This document shows positions 1 through 9,622 of a stretch of 64,000 bases of DNA, piece by piece. Numbering within the stretch: the first letter of the stretch is position 1; each line of letters begins with the position of its first letter. Both the position numbers and the translations under genes were made by a program. The stretch covers positions 124,001 to 188,000 of the forward strand of contig CAVVKG010000002.1 of NCBI GenBank assembly GCA_963748925.1, read 5' to 3'. The DNA comes from Cryomorpha sp963748925. Lineage in GTDB: Bacteria; Bacteroidota; Bacteroidia; Flavobacteriales_D; Cryomorphaceae. The notes below the pieces were generated by a model. The model was not told where the DNA came from and ran no database searches. It worked only from the letters and a program-made list of their open reading frames with translations.

Positions 1-3000
1 GTCATTTCTAGTGTTGGATTGTTCAAGCCTGTAATGCTCAGATTATTGCGCACAACTAAATCCTGATCAGCCATAGTTGCTTCAGCAGCGTTTGCGCCTG
101 ATACGCCTCCGACAATTCTAAAATGATTTGAACCAGAAGAAATCGACCGGGTTAAGTTTAAATTCCAGAAGGCAGCCCGGCTGGAAATTATATAGTCATC
201 ACTTGAATCAGAAATATCCAGATTTACAGTGCCTCCGCTTACACTGGTGTTCTGCGGATCACTATTTATAAAAACCAAACCGCTGGTCGCAGCTCCGGTT
301 ATATTGAGTACACCACCCGTCATCCGAAATAAATTACCAGGATAAGTCAAACCGAAAGTTTGATAATTATTATTACCAATACCTCCTGGATTGTTTCCAT
401 TTACATTTACGACTCCGCCATTGATAACCACTCCTCCAATTTGATCTGCTCCGAGAAATGAAGTCCCTATGCAATTGGTATTGACGACGCCCCCGTCAAC
501 CTGAAGCAGACCGTTCTCACGTAAGGTTATTCCTCGATTGCTGATGGCGTTAAGCACCCCGGCTGAGACTTTAATTTTTCCATAAGGTACAATAGCCGAT
601 CCGCTTCCTGAACCACCCAGTTGACCCTTGGTTACGACTCCGCCATTTACCCAGAGTTGAGCTGTATAGTTGATATTGTAAATAGTAGAACCTGATAGGG
701 TCTGTAGTGGGATGAAAATATTTTCTCTTATTTCTGAGGTTCCATTAACCAAGGCAAAAGAATTGGAATTGGTAGATTCATTCGTATAATTCGACGGAGT
801 CATTTGAGTACTGCATCGGCCAAGTAGTTTAAAATAGTTGGCGTTAATACTTGAAATGGAGAGAATATAGGTCATATCATTACCTTTATCTATCACAATT
901 CTGGAGAAATAACTCGGGCCATTAGCCTGTAATTCCTGATTGTTGCTTCCACTTACAAAGTAAGCCTCGATAATATCCTGATTTTCGTCCGTTGAATAAG
1001 CTGAATAATTTCCAGTAGTTCGGTTGGTAAACTTAATCTCCCCACCACTGTTAATCAGATCATCATAAAAATACCATTTGTGCTTAGTGAGACCACTCGC
1101 ACTACTCACCAAAATTTTCCCCGAACTTTCCACGAGAACCGGAGCATGACTTGTTAGTGTGCGCACTGTATTTGCTGTATTATTAACTATAAAAGCTCCA
1201 CTATTTACTTCAAAAAGACCATTAGTAGTTATGTTGGCCGCTAAGGTCATTGTTGCCGAAGTAGAGGATAAGTTAATTTTGAGTTTATTGAGAAGTAAAG
1301 ACGTCGCTTGGGTAAAACCACCACTTCCATAAAATTCCAGGGTACCTCCAGTGATAGCGTCTGCAAAAGCCGTAGAATTTCCTGCAGGGAAATTACCAGT
1401 AGAACAACGAATTAGTCCTGATCCACTTATATTTTGGAAGGATACTTGAGGGGCGGAAGCACAATTCATTGTGCCAAAAACCGTTAGGTTACCATAAGAA
1501 GGAGTGGCAATATCTACAGTTACAGTTCTACCTGAACCAATAAATACATCATCAAAAATGTCAGGAGTCGTTCCATCCGGATTCAGATAAATAGGAGATG
1601 CACTTCCATCCAGTGTCCATGTAAGAGGATTACTCCAATCTCCGGTTTGATAAGCATACCAGGTACGCTTTATACTTCCTGTTAATGAACTCGAAGCATC
1701 TACTGTTCCAATGGTGTAATAGCGTCCAGGAGTTATTACGTCACTTTTTGGGACCCTGAAAACAATTTCGTCTTCTACTACAGATTTTTTATTGTTAGGA
1801 ACAGGGAGAACCGAAAAGTTACCTGAAGTGGGACTATTTCTATACAAAAGGACAAAATTTTCAGGGTTTTGTGGAATCTGGCCTCCTGTGATTCCCTCTC
1901 CAAAGTCAAATGCTATTTCATATTCCTGGCTATTTCCTTCACTGTTTCCCGCTATTTCCCAACTCCTGGCCCATCTTTGCAGAACAGTTGGTGATGTACC
2001 TACCAGATTCGAGGGAACGACTGAATTAGGTGGAATACTATTAGGCGAACTGCCTACTGGTGCAGCACAGAGATAAGAGGTTCCTTGAGTCCATTCTGAT
2101 TGATTTACGCGTAAAACTAAACCTTTAGAACGCGCTTCGTTTACCGAACCACCGTTAGGGGCGGCATCGTCGTTTCCAATTCCAATTGGCTCATAGTAGC
2201 TACCTCCCAGGGCGCCAAAATCGCCGTTAAATTTATCCCATTCGCTGGCATTAGAAATATCACCGGCTAGCCCATATTTGACCCATAAGTAGGTGGTAAG
2301 CAATCGAGTAGCTGGACGTGATAGCCTTCCTTCATAAATAAATATTTCTGCAATAAAACCTTCGAAAGAATCCGGTCTTGGTTGGGTGGCAAATCCACCA
2401 CCTGCATCTTCAATATCACCAATAATTGCTGAACCATCTGGAGATAAAGTTATTCCATTAAAAGTGTTAAAACCACCTTCGTAAGCTGAACCGTCTCTAT
2501 ATTCCCAATTATTGTCGTTTGTAGTACTCCACGTTATTCCTCCATAATTCCACTGATCATCACTCAAGTCACCTATAGCCGAAGTACGATTTAACGTATT
2601 GACCATTTGTTGGCGCATATCACTGTCGTTGTAAATTAACATCTCACGCTCACTAGTAGGAGTTGAATAACTAAACAGACCGTAATTATCATCTAGGGTC
2701 CGTACGACAAAGTAGATGGAGTAACCATTTCCAGAAAGTTCGAAATCAGGGCAAATCAGCCTTCTTCCTGTTGGTGTTGATAAAAATCGTAGCCCTGGAG
2801 TGCCATTTGGGCCGCTTTGTGGACCAGTGATAGCCAGGCTGGGTCGGTTAACACCAGTAACAATCTCAAAATTATGTTCATTACCACTTTTATCGTTCCA
2901 AACATCCAAATTCGCACCATTAGAGTATGGGGATGCACTACTTCCATCCAACCAAAGAAGCAGTCTGGGCTGAGGGCCGGCAGAAGTTGGGTCACCATTT

Positions 3001-3098
3001 TGATTCCCTATACCCATAGGCCCAACTTGGGAATAAGAAGACAGGGAAAATAAAAGTGAAAATAGGGTGCTTAGTAGAAGTCCCGCATGTTTATGCAT
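1..3098 (-). CDS. Giant secreted protein with lectin-like N-terminus (3' end beyond window)
   Basis: An open frame runs from an ATG at 3098 to the left edge with no stop, giving at least 1,032 residues; I translated it by eye. It begins with a signal peptide (about 24 residues, basic start, hydrophobic Leu/Phe core, ending SYSQ). Residues about 45-240 read as a LamG/concanavalin-like fold of the kind common in Bacteroidota surface proteins (LLLWLDGS near the start, W-x-DKSG shortly after, then a FIAEIFIYEGRLS segment followed by LTTYLWVKYGL). The rest is rich in Gly, Asn, Ser and Thr with short beta-strand repeats, as in secreted beta-solenoid or adhesin stalks. A T9SS sorting domain would be expected beyond the left edge but cannot be seen. 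Probably a cell-surface adhesin or polysaccharide-binding protein; the ligand is unknown. Confidence 0.75.
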   Translation of the reverse strand, partial: MHKHAGLLLSTLFSLLFSLSSYSQVGPMGIGNQNGDPTSAGPQPRLLLWLDGSSASPYSNGANLDVWNDKSGNEHNFEIVTGVNRPSLAITGPQSGPNGTPGLRFLSTPTGRRLICPDFELSGNGYSIYFVVRTLDDNYGLFSYSTPTSEREMLIYNDSDMRQQMVNTLNRTSAIGDLSDDQWNYGGITWSTTNDNNWEYRDGSAYEGGFNTFNGITLSPDGSAIIGDIEDAGGGFATQPRPDSFEGFIAEIFIYEGRLSRPATRLLTTYLWVKYGLAGDISNASEWDKFNGDFGALGGSYYEPIGIGNDDAAPNGGSVNEARSKGLVLRVNQSEWTQGTSYLCAAPVGSSPNSIPPNSVVPSNLVGTSPTVLQRWARSWEIAGNSEGNSQEYEIAFDFGEGITGGQIPQNPENFVLLYRNSPTSGNFSVLPVPNNKKSVVEDEIVFRVPKSDVITPGRYYTIGTVDASSSLTGSIKRTWYAYQTGDWSNPLTWTLDGSASPIYLNPDGTTPDIFDDVFIGSGRTVTVDIATPSYGNLTVFGTMNCASAPQVSFQNISGSGLIRCSTGNFPAGNSTAFADAITGGTLEFYGSGGFTQATSLLLNKLKINLSSTSATMTLAANITTNGLFEVNSGAFIVNNTANTVRTLTSHAPVLVESSGKILVSSASGLTKHKWYFYDDLINSGGEIKFTNRTTGNYSAYSTDENQDIIEAYFVSGSNNQELQANGPSYFSRIVIDKGNDMTYILSISSINANYFKLLGRCSTQMTPSNYTNESTNSNSFALVNGTSEIRENIFIPLQTLSGSTIYNINYTAQLWVNGGVVTKGQLGGSGSGSAIVPYGKIKVSAGVLNAISNRGITLRENGLLQVDGGVVNTNCIGTSFLGADQIGGVVINGGVVNVNGNNPGGIGNNNYQTFGLTYPGNLFRMTGGVLNITGAATSGLVFINSDPQNTSVSGGTVNLDISDSSDDYIISSRAAFWNLNLTRSISSGSNHFRIVGGVSGANAAEATMADQDLVVRNNLSITGLNNPTLEM

Positions 3099-3644
3099 TA
3101 TGAAAGCGATATCTGGTTACATAAGCGACGAATTTACGAATTTTGTCGTCCAATAGCAATTTTCTACCTAGGTTTTAGCGACATTAATTAAACGGAAAAG
3201 GCTAAAGGAAAGTTACCTAATCGGAGTTATTCGAATTGAAAATTTTTATGAAGGGACTACGAGTCATGATCAATGGGAACAGCTCCGTTGAGGTCCATCC
3301 TTATTTGTTCTGGCAGAATGTCCGACGATAAAAAATAGAAAAATTTTCATTTTCAACACTAATACCCTAAACCTTGATTTTTTAGGAATTCAATTTAGGG
3401 ATTATAATGATGTGGATTTGCAGGTGTCCCTGTATAAACGAAGCTAAGTATTATGGGCTGCTTTAAGAGACCATGAGTGCTATCAGGTTAAAATTGTTTA
3501 CTCAAATAACTCAGAATTAAACTCTTGGGTAGATGTTTTATAAATCCTCAAAATATTGAGTTAATTGCTTACTAATTAAATCATTCTATTCTGAAAAAAC
3601 GCATCGAAAAGTAAAATGCATCTTTATACCGAAAGAGGTAATTA
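3099..3644. other. Intergenic region without recognised gene
   Basis: About 550 bp between the start of the giant secreted protein and the terminator of the next minus-strand gene. It is AT-rich, with stops in all frames that I checked. It must hold the promoter of the gene starting at 3098, but I could not pick a convincing TTTG / TAnnTTTG pair. Confidence 0.5.
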
Positions 3645-3680
3645 AAAAGCCTCGAGATGCAGGTGCACCTCGAGGCTTTT
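3645..3680 (-). terminator. Rho-independent terminator, possibly bidirectional
   Basis: Perfect 12-bp inverted repeat, AAAAGCCTCGAG at 3645-3656 and CTCGAGGCTTTT at 3669-3680, with a 12-nt loop. It lies 25 nt past the stop of the minus-strand gene ending at 3706. The arms are A-rich outside and T-rich inside the ends, so it could stop transcription from either side. Confidence 0.8.
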
Positions 3681-3705
3681 AACCTTTATTTGTTTTGAAC
3701 TAAGT

Positions 3706-6700
3706 TTATCTCGCAATCATGAATTTTTCAATGATTGTTTCGTTATTAGTAGTTAATCGGTAAATATACACTCCGTTAGGTAACTGATTTCCATTGAAGT
3801 CAATTGTATATTCTTTACCTTTTTGCGTTTCCTGATTAAACAGACTACCCACATTGCGTCCATTCATATCATACACTTCCAATACTGTGCGTGATGACTC
3901 TCCCGTTGTAAAAACAACCCTCGATTGCCCTTGTGTAGGGTTCGGGAAGCTGCTTAACTCTGATTGAGACTCAATTGAATTGAAAGGATTTGCTGGTGGA
4001 ACAACTTCACAGTTGTGAATTGCAACTACACCATCAAGGTCAAATCCATCTTCTGTGCCAGACAAAGCGTTGTTATTTACGATTCTCACATAGTTGATGT
4101 ATTCGATATTGGGGTCAACTGCATCGATATTAATAAATCGATTTTCATGATCAACAGTTCCTGCTAGATCAAAAGATACTCCATCTATAGACACATAAAC
4201 ATCTGCGAATTCAGGATAATTGGCAACCGAACTGAAGTTGAAAGTTGTTTCAACTATTTCAATATCATTACCAGGACCATTTGGAACTGAACCATTGAAA
4301 GCAAGAGTTATACTTCCGTTATATCCAAGAGCTACAAAGACAAAGTCATCTGTGCGCTCAGGCATTCCCAGAGCTTCTGAAGAATCAGTTCTATTTACTT
4401 GAATAGCTGAGCCATTTTGTCTGACACCTTGTAAATATTCAAGAACTTCAGTAGCGTAGCATTCACCATTTTCGACACCCGGTTGGTTTCCACCATCAGT
4501 ACATCCACCAGCAAGATCTACTGGTTTTACAATAATCGGGAATCCATTCACATCAACCGTTGGCCATATAGCTAGCTCAGTTGCGCTACCAGTAGGTCCA
4601 TAAACTCTTAGGTCATCAAAACCTCTTGAGCTAGTTAATAGGTTACCACTAGGCATTAAAGCTGCACCGGTTACCTCAGTAGGCATATTGCCAACTATCG
4701 TGTTGGTCAGTACATCGAATAACTTACCGTCGCTAGGTCTAGATGCGTAGTAAAGTGTACCATCAGCCCCATAAACAAGGTCACCACCATTAATAGAAGT
4801 AAGTGATTCTCCCGATAGTTGAGTTCTGTTTCCTGTAACTACGTTTACAACAAACACATCATTTGAAGACTCATCACCTAATAATAAATTTCCATCAGCA
4901 CTAAATACTGCCGAAGCCACATTTGGCAAGCTGGAAGAGAGTACTACTGGGCCGTTAACTTCAAGCGAGTTAATGTCAAGTATTTCAAATGAGCCATTGT
5001 TACGGTTTACCATGTACAGTTGCTTTGCAGCTTCGTCAAACGCTAGGTGCGCTTGATAGTCTGTAGTGGCAAGATATGTAAGAACCGCATTACCGCCAGT
5101 GAGTTGCACACCATAGATATCAGAGCTAGATGTTCCTTGAGGCGAATCTGCCAGGAAGTATCGGAAGTTTTCACAATCAACTCCTAGGTTGTTGCTTGTA
5201 CATCCACCGGCAAGGTCACCATTAAAGATCGGTAATTCTACGTCGTATGTACCGACGATAGAACCATCAACAAGACTTACCTCGATATATCCATCTTCAC
5301 CATTACCGTCGCCATTTGCTAAGAGTACATTTCCGTTCTCAAGAACTGCAGCTCCATTAATTTCGGGAACATTTACGCTGAATGCGCCATTTCCTGGATC
5401 GAGTACTCGTTTAAATGTATTGTTGTTACGAGTAATAATCCAAAGTTCATCCATGCCAGCTATTCCTGTTGGAGCTACTATTAAGTCACCTCCGTTTACG
5501 CTAATACCTGCAGCAAGATTGGTAGCCTCACCCGTTGCTGGGTTCACTTGCCATACATTATTGCCCGCACCTCCAATGAATACATTTCCATCAGAATCGG
5601 CTACAGCAGCTACAAAACCTGATAAATTTGCATCGTTGGCACCGTTAAATAAACTAACATTGTTAATGATCGTGTTCGATGAAACATCATAAGTCTGAAT
5701 ATTGCTACCACCAACCATATAGATTAAAGTTCCATCAGGCGAAAGAGCTATATGCCTGCTTCCTGCTGAAGTAAGGAAATTAGCCGTCGCGGTTTCGTCG
5801 TTATTCAACGTTAATTCATACAAGCCATCCTGAGCTCCGGGACCTGAATGGGTGTAATACAACTTGTAATCGCATTCACTTCCAACATTATCATTAAAAG
5901 TGTTGCAGCCAGAAGCCATATCACCATTAAATGGGGTGAATATTTCGCCATTCAATTTTAGATCGAACGAACCAACGTTAGAACCATTATCAATGTCACG
6001 CAAAATAAGTGTTGAACTGCTTGTGCGAGAAATCAATAATTGATTGCTGCTTGCAAGAGCCATACCTGTTGGCAGACCTGGAAGAGTTGAAAGTAATTGA
6101 TCAAATCCGGTACCACTATCTTGAACAAGATAAAGACCTCCATTTCCATCTTTTGTGGCAAGGTAAAGGCGACCGTCGAATCCAAAAGCGATATCACCAC
6201 CACTAATAGGTGAGTAACCGTCGTAAATAGTAACTTCATTTGTTACTAAATTCACATTGTAAATAATATCAGAGCTCTGACTACCGATTAATAGTTTACC
6301 ATCCGCGTTAAAGGCAGCAACCGTGATATTCGAAAGATTCGCATCGATTATTGTTGTTTCGCTGAATAAAGGATTTTCTACGTGAGGATTCAGTGTGCGG
6401 TATGAACCGTCAGCTCCACTTATAGCATAGATTAAGTTATCTATTTCGTTGTAAGCGATGTGAACTTGTATCTCACTGCTAGCAATCAACTCAAGATTTG
6501 CGTCAGCACCATCGAATGTTACAGCGTAGATATCAGTAAATCCATTTGCACTAATGTCTGCCTGATACACTACCCAATTTTCGCAGCCACTACCGCTAGG
6601 TAAATTATCACAAATTCCGTCGCCATTTACATCGGCAACACAATCACCGTTGCATACACCAATAGCATCTAGTTCACCAATGCAATCGTCAACGTCGTCA

Positions 6701-7155
6701 CATATACCATCTTGATCAGCATCGGCAGTACAATCGCCATTACAAATACCTAAAGCATCAAGTTCACCAACGCAATCATCAATGCAGTCAGCGATTTGAT
6801 CTTGATCTAAATCAAGGTCAGCTACACCACAACCACAAACACCTGGCTCCGTTTTGTTACCATCTTCAGGACATCCGTCTATCGCATCACAAGCACCATC
6901 ACCATCCGAATCAGCAACTGGTTCGAACACACATTCGCCATCTACACATCCTACTAGAGTTGTGCATGGATTTTGGTCTTCTTCACAAACTACACCTGCA
7001 CATGGGTCTATACACACCTCGGGAGAGCCAATTGTTCCACTAGCGCTGCACACGTTTTCTTCTTGTCCAGTTATTGCTACAGTAACACCTGTTCCTTGGC
7101 TAAATCGAACCAAAAGCAAAAGTACCTTCAGCTGCAACTTGTGATAACTCGCCAT
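3706..7155 (-). CDS. Surface adhesin, C-terminal part: TSP3-like repeats, three propeller modules, T9SS signal
   Basis: Open frame of 1,149 codons, but its first about 18 codons are not real coding: the true frame enters from the upstream gene through a +1 frameshift near 7103 (see the entry at 7100-9235). From there it has a Cys-rich stretch and Asp-rich thrombospondin-type-3-like repeats (DxDxDGxCD pattern, about residues 50-185), which probably bind calcium. Three similar modules of about 220 residues follow; each opens with a Cys-x2-x-[YF] motif, has blade-like repeats (GxLLIG, GGDIAFGxDG, ALMPSGNLL) and closes with a GDxAxGC motif, as in 6-bladed beta-propellers. A lectin-like domain (about 935-1050) precedes a T9SS type A sorting domain (FPNPTQG, VYDMNGR, LPNGVYIYR, ending KFMIAR). 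The same module and tail occur in the PhoX-like protein at 26695-31143. Likely exported by T9SS and anchored on the surface. Confidence 0.8.
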   Translation of the reverse strand: MASYHKLQLKVLLLLVRFSQGTGVTVAITGQEENVCSASGTIGSPEVCIDPCAGVVCEEDQNPCTTLVGCVDGECVFEPVADSDGDGACDAIDGCPEDGNKTEPGVCGCGVADLDLDQDQIADCIDDCVGELDALGICNGDCTADADQDGICDDVDDCIGELDAIGVCNGDCVADVNGDGICDNLPSGSGCENWVVYQADISANGFTDIYAVTFDGADANLELIASSEIQVHIAYNEIDNLIYAISGADGSYRTLNPHVENPLFSETTIIDANLSNITVAAFNADGKLLIGSQSSDIIYNVNLVTNEVTIYDGYSPISGGDIAFGFDGRLYLATKDGNGGLYLVQDSGTGFDQLLSTLPGLPTGMALASSNQLLISRTSSSTLILRDIDNGSNVGSFDLKLNGEIFTPFNGDMASGCNTFNDNVGSECDYKLYYTHSGPGAQDGLYELTLNNDETATANFLTSAGSRHIALSPDGTLIYMVGGSNIQTYDVSSNTIINNVSLFNGANDANLSGFVAAVADSDGNVFIGGAGNNVWQVNPATGEATNLAAGISVNGGDLIVAPTGIAGMDELWIITRNNNTFKRVLDPGNGAFSVNVPEINGAAVLENGNVLLANGDGNGEDGYIEVSLVDGSIVGTYDVELPIFNGDLAGGCTSNNLGVDCENFRYFLADSPQGTSSSDIYGVQLTGGNAVLTYLATTDYQAHLAFDEAAKQLYMVNRNNGSFEILDINSLEVNGPVVLSSSLPNVASAVFSADGNLLLGDESSNDVFVVNVVTGNRTQLSGESLTSINGGDLVYGADGTLYYASRPSDGKLFDVLTNTIVGNMPTEVTGAALMPSGNLLTSSRGFDDLRVYGPTGSATELAIWPTVDVNGFPIIVKPVDLAGGCTDGGNQPGVENGECYATEVLEYLQGVRQNGSAIQVNRTDSSEALGMPERTDDFVFVALGYNGSITLAFNGSVPNGPGNDIEIVETTFNFSSVANYPEFADVYVSIDGVSFDLAGTVDHENRFINIDAVDPNIEYINYVRIVNNNALSGTEDGFDLDGVVAIHNCEVVPPANPFNSIESQSELSSFPNPTQGQSRVVFTTGESSRTVLEVYDMNGRNVGSLFNQETQKGKEYTIDFNGNQLPNGVYIYRLTTNNETIIEKFMIAR

Positions 7156-9235
7156 TTACTAAGGCATTATAACCGCTCTCATTTCCAGAGCCTCCTTCAA
7201 TAGTAGCCTGAACCCAGAACGTGCCATCAGCCTCCAAGCAGTCGGCAACATCTGTTTGTCCAGCTTCATCTGCACTCAGTGCGAGACTTAGGGTAGGAGA
7301 TTCGCATAATACGAGAGTACCTTCACATCCACAATCAGCAGTTGTCACATCATTCTCAGTTAATGGATTACCATCGTTGCATGCTACACCTATTTCGCCT
7401 GCTAAATTTAAAGTTAGATACAGGATATTTGTTTTTGGGCAACCATTTTGGCCAAAACCATTAGGTCTCACATAAACTCCACTCTCGCAGTAAGTACCTA
7501 AATTATCTGAATAACAAGAGGGTAATGGGAAAGGTTGCGGTTCACAGATTACTACAACTTCTTCCTCAATTTCAGCCTCAAGAATTGTCAGATTCAAATT
7601 ATATACTTGATCACACTGACCATCAACCCCGATTACTGTTGTTGTATTAGTATATGTCCCTGGCTCATTATATGAAATAATTTCTTCTTCATCGACAATC
7701 CAAGTGTAACTGCCACAAGCGTCTGAAACAACCACATCAATTGGATCGGCTTCACTGTTGATAGTAATATTAAGTGTTACCTCAGTTGGACAACCCGCTT
7801 CACTCACATCGCTTCTCACAAAAACACCAGATTCTGCAAATTCTTCTTCGTTCTCTTCTCCTTCATTCCAAACATATGTTCCACAAGAAGTGATGTTAAG
7901 TTCAGATGTAAGTACATCCGATCGTTCTACACTAACAGATCCAAATGTTTTGTTGGCGTTATTGGCATTGGCATAAGCCGAATTAGTATACTCTCCAATT
8001 TCAGAAATTGTAGCTGAAATTTGTATTTCTACAGTTTCGTCAAATTCTAAAGTACCAGCATTGTAAGTTATAACATTATTAACCTCGTCAAAACTCACTC
8101 CTTCAGGAAGTGGTAAAAGAATATCAAATGCATCAGGAAATGTATCCGTAATTACAACATTAGTTGCCGCCACGTCATTATCATCGCCAACATTCGTCAC
8201 AGCTAAAGTAAACGTAATAACTTGATCGCCATTACATACTGCTTCAATGTCTACTGATTTTTCAATTGAAAGTGCCGTACCACATATGCTATTAATTCCA
8301 GCAGTCAAGTTGTCTTGGATTTCGTTGATATCACCTACAGCGTAGTCATCATTGAAAATATCTCCCGAAAAAGGCTGAGTTCCAGAAATGAGTTGAAGGT
8401 TGGCAACATTTACACCATTACCCACTCCGATAGGGAATATTTTGGTTAAATTACTTTTAACGACATTACTAGAATTTATTGATGCTGCCAAAGAAGCCAT
8501 GATAGTTTCTGCTTCGTTGGTATTGGGAGATACAGATACCGTATAACCACAAAGATCAAAATCTGGCCCACCGTTATATGCCGTTGGATTACCGTCTGTT
8601 AGAAATAATACTAAGTTTGGGGTTTCTGTACTGGGTAATGCCGCAATTGTTTGAAATGCATTGTCCCAATTTGTATATCCGGGAGCACAAGGCGGATTTC
8701 CACCAGGGTTCGATGCGTATTCCGCAAAGTTACCTCCTAAATCAGTGTAACCTCCGTTTAAGTATGCTTCGAGATTAGTGAGGTATGCATCATTGACTAA
8801 AACTTCATCCAAATCTATGAATCGTGCTTCAGATGAAAATTCAAGTATACGAAGTGATGCAAGTGTATTGTCAAATGACTGAGCAAGAACAAGGGCAGCA
8901 TTACGTGCCTCAGCTTCCGCAGCGCCATTCATAGATCCCGATTCGTCTAACACTAATATTATGCGTAGGTCATCACAATTTGAACCTGGATCCAAAGTAG
9001 GATTATTTGCCGTTGATGGCAAACCCTGATCACCGTCCCGCTCAAAACTTGAGCCTTGAAGAGCATCTAAATTTTGGTAAAGGCTTGGATGCGGAGTATA
9101 ATCACCATTCTGCTGCGCTTGCACTGGTGTTAAATGAAAAAGAACCATTGCCATACATAGCAAAAGCCCTTTCATTAAGTGTCCAAAGGAGCCGGAGCAC
9201 CAGGACGGATAATTTAAAGAAGTAAAGTTTTTCAT
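7100..9235 (-). CDS. vWA-domain surface adhesin, N-terminal part (frameshifted)
   Basis: Frame of 711 codons. Signal peptide ends near VQAQQ. A vWA domain (about residues 90-305) has a complete MIDAS metal site: DESGS, a Thr in GGYTDLGG, and Asp in LFLTDG. A DUF11-like domain follows (SIEKSVDIEAVC to about 435), then Cys-rich modules of the kind found in Bacteroidota adhesins. The frame stops at 7100-7102, exactly where the next frame continues the sense: removing one base around 7103-7106 joins GTFAFGS to FSQGTGVTV and gives one protein of about 1,840 residues spanning 3706-9235. Either the gene is broken in this strain or the assembly has an extra base. Residues about 28-640 are almost identical to the neighbour at 9623-12124. 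Confidence 0.8.
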   Translation of the reverse strand: MKNFTSLNYPSWCSGSFGHLMKGLLLCMAMVLFHLTPVQAQQNGDYTPHPSLYQNLDALQGSSFERDGDQGLPSTANNPTLDPGSNCDDLRIILVLDESGSMNGAAEAEARNAALVLAQSFDNTLASLRILEFSSEARFIDLDEVLVNDAYLTNLEAYLNGGYTDLGGNFAEYASNPGGNPPCAPGYTNWDNAFQTIAALPSTETPNLVLFLTDGNPTAYNGGPDFDLCGYTVSVSPNTNEAETIMASLAASINSSNVVKSNLTKIFPIGVGNGVNVANLQLISGTQPFSGDIFNDDYAVGDINEIQDNLTAGINSICGTALSIEKSVDIEAVCNGDQVITFTLAVTNVGDDNDVAATNVVITDTFPDAFDILLPLPEGVSFDEVNNVITYNAGTLEFDETVEIQISATISEIGEYTNSAYANANNANKTFGSVSVERSDVLTSELNITSCGTYVWNEGEENEEEFAESGVFVRSDVSEAGCPTEVTLNITINSEADPIDVVVSDACGSYTWIVDEEEIISYNEPGTYTNTTTVIGVDGQCDQVYNLNLTILEAEIEEEVVVICEPQPFPLPSCYSDNLGTYCESGVYVRPNGFGQNGCPKTNILYLTLNLAGEIGVACNDGNPLTENDVTTADCGCEGTLVLCESPTLSLALSADEAGQTDVADCLEADGTFWVQATIEGGSGNESGYNALVNGELSQVAAEGTFAFGSI
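7315..9151 (-). repeat. 1,837-bp near-identical direct repeat, copy 1
   Basis: Matches 10216-12052 at a constant offset of 2,901 bp with no indel. By eye I found eight substitutions (about 99.6% identity), some of them synonymous. Both borders are abrupt and fall inside the coding regions: the signal peptides and the C-terminal parts on either side differ strongly. Confidence 0.95.
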
Positions 9236-9307
9236 AGCATTTTTATTTAGTTAACATTTTTGATATCGTCTGCTCTCATTTTTCGACGAACGATCATTTT
9301 GTTTCGA

Positions 9308-9338
9308 CAAATATATAGCGAAAAATATGCGAAGTCAA
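9308..9338 (-). promoter_or_regulatory. Bacteroidota-type promoter of the frameshifted adhesin
   Basis: On the minus strand a TTG (9336-9338) is followed after 20 nt by TATATTTG (9308-9315), matching the Bacteroidota -33 / -7 pattern (TTTG, TAnnTTTG). The promoter of the paralogue (12200-12230) has the same -7 octamer and exactly the same spacing although the surrounding bases have diverged. A transcript would start near 9300 with a leader of about 65 nt, in which an ATCGT...ACGAT stem is also shared with the paralogue. Confidence 0.7.
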
Positions 9339-9573
9339 CTTATATCGATAAAATAATGCATTTCGTCGGTAATAATTATCCGTAGATGGAATTAAAAGTC
9401 TTGTGTATATTGATTTTTTTGAGCCAAATCAATTTTATTTTTTAATGGGAGTTAAAATAATTGGATCAATTATTTGAGAATTCATGACCTCAAAAGATTA
9501 TCTGGTCATTAACATACTAAGATTTGAGGCGCCTTAAACCGTTAAACCTAATTCTTAAATCTTACCATTAAAA

Positions 9574-9602
9574 AAGCCCCTTCCATTTAATGGAAGAGGC
9601 TT
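9574..9602 (-). terminator. Rho-independent terminator
   Basis: Stem AAGCC-C-CTTCCA / TGGAAG-A-GGCTT with a short loop (TTTAA), about 20 nt past the stop of the minus-strand gene ending at 9623; on that strand a T-run follows the stem. Confidence 0.75.
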
Positions 9603-9622
9603 CATAAGGCTGTAAGAAATTA

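Noticed and set aside
5189..5692. 167-codon plus-strand ORF inside the adhesin
   Set aside because: Antisense shadow of the real minus-strand gene; Ser/Pro/Leu-rich translation typical of a shadow.
7100..7155. ATG start for the adhesin part at 7155
   Set aside because: Its first residues are an out-of-frame reading of the neighbouring gene; the true entry is through the frameshift.
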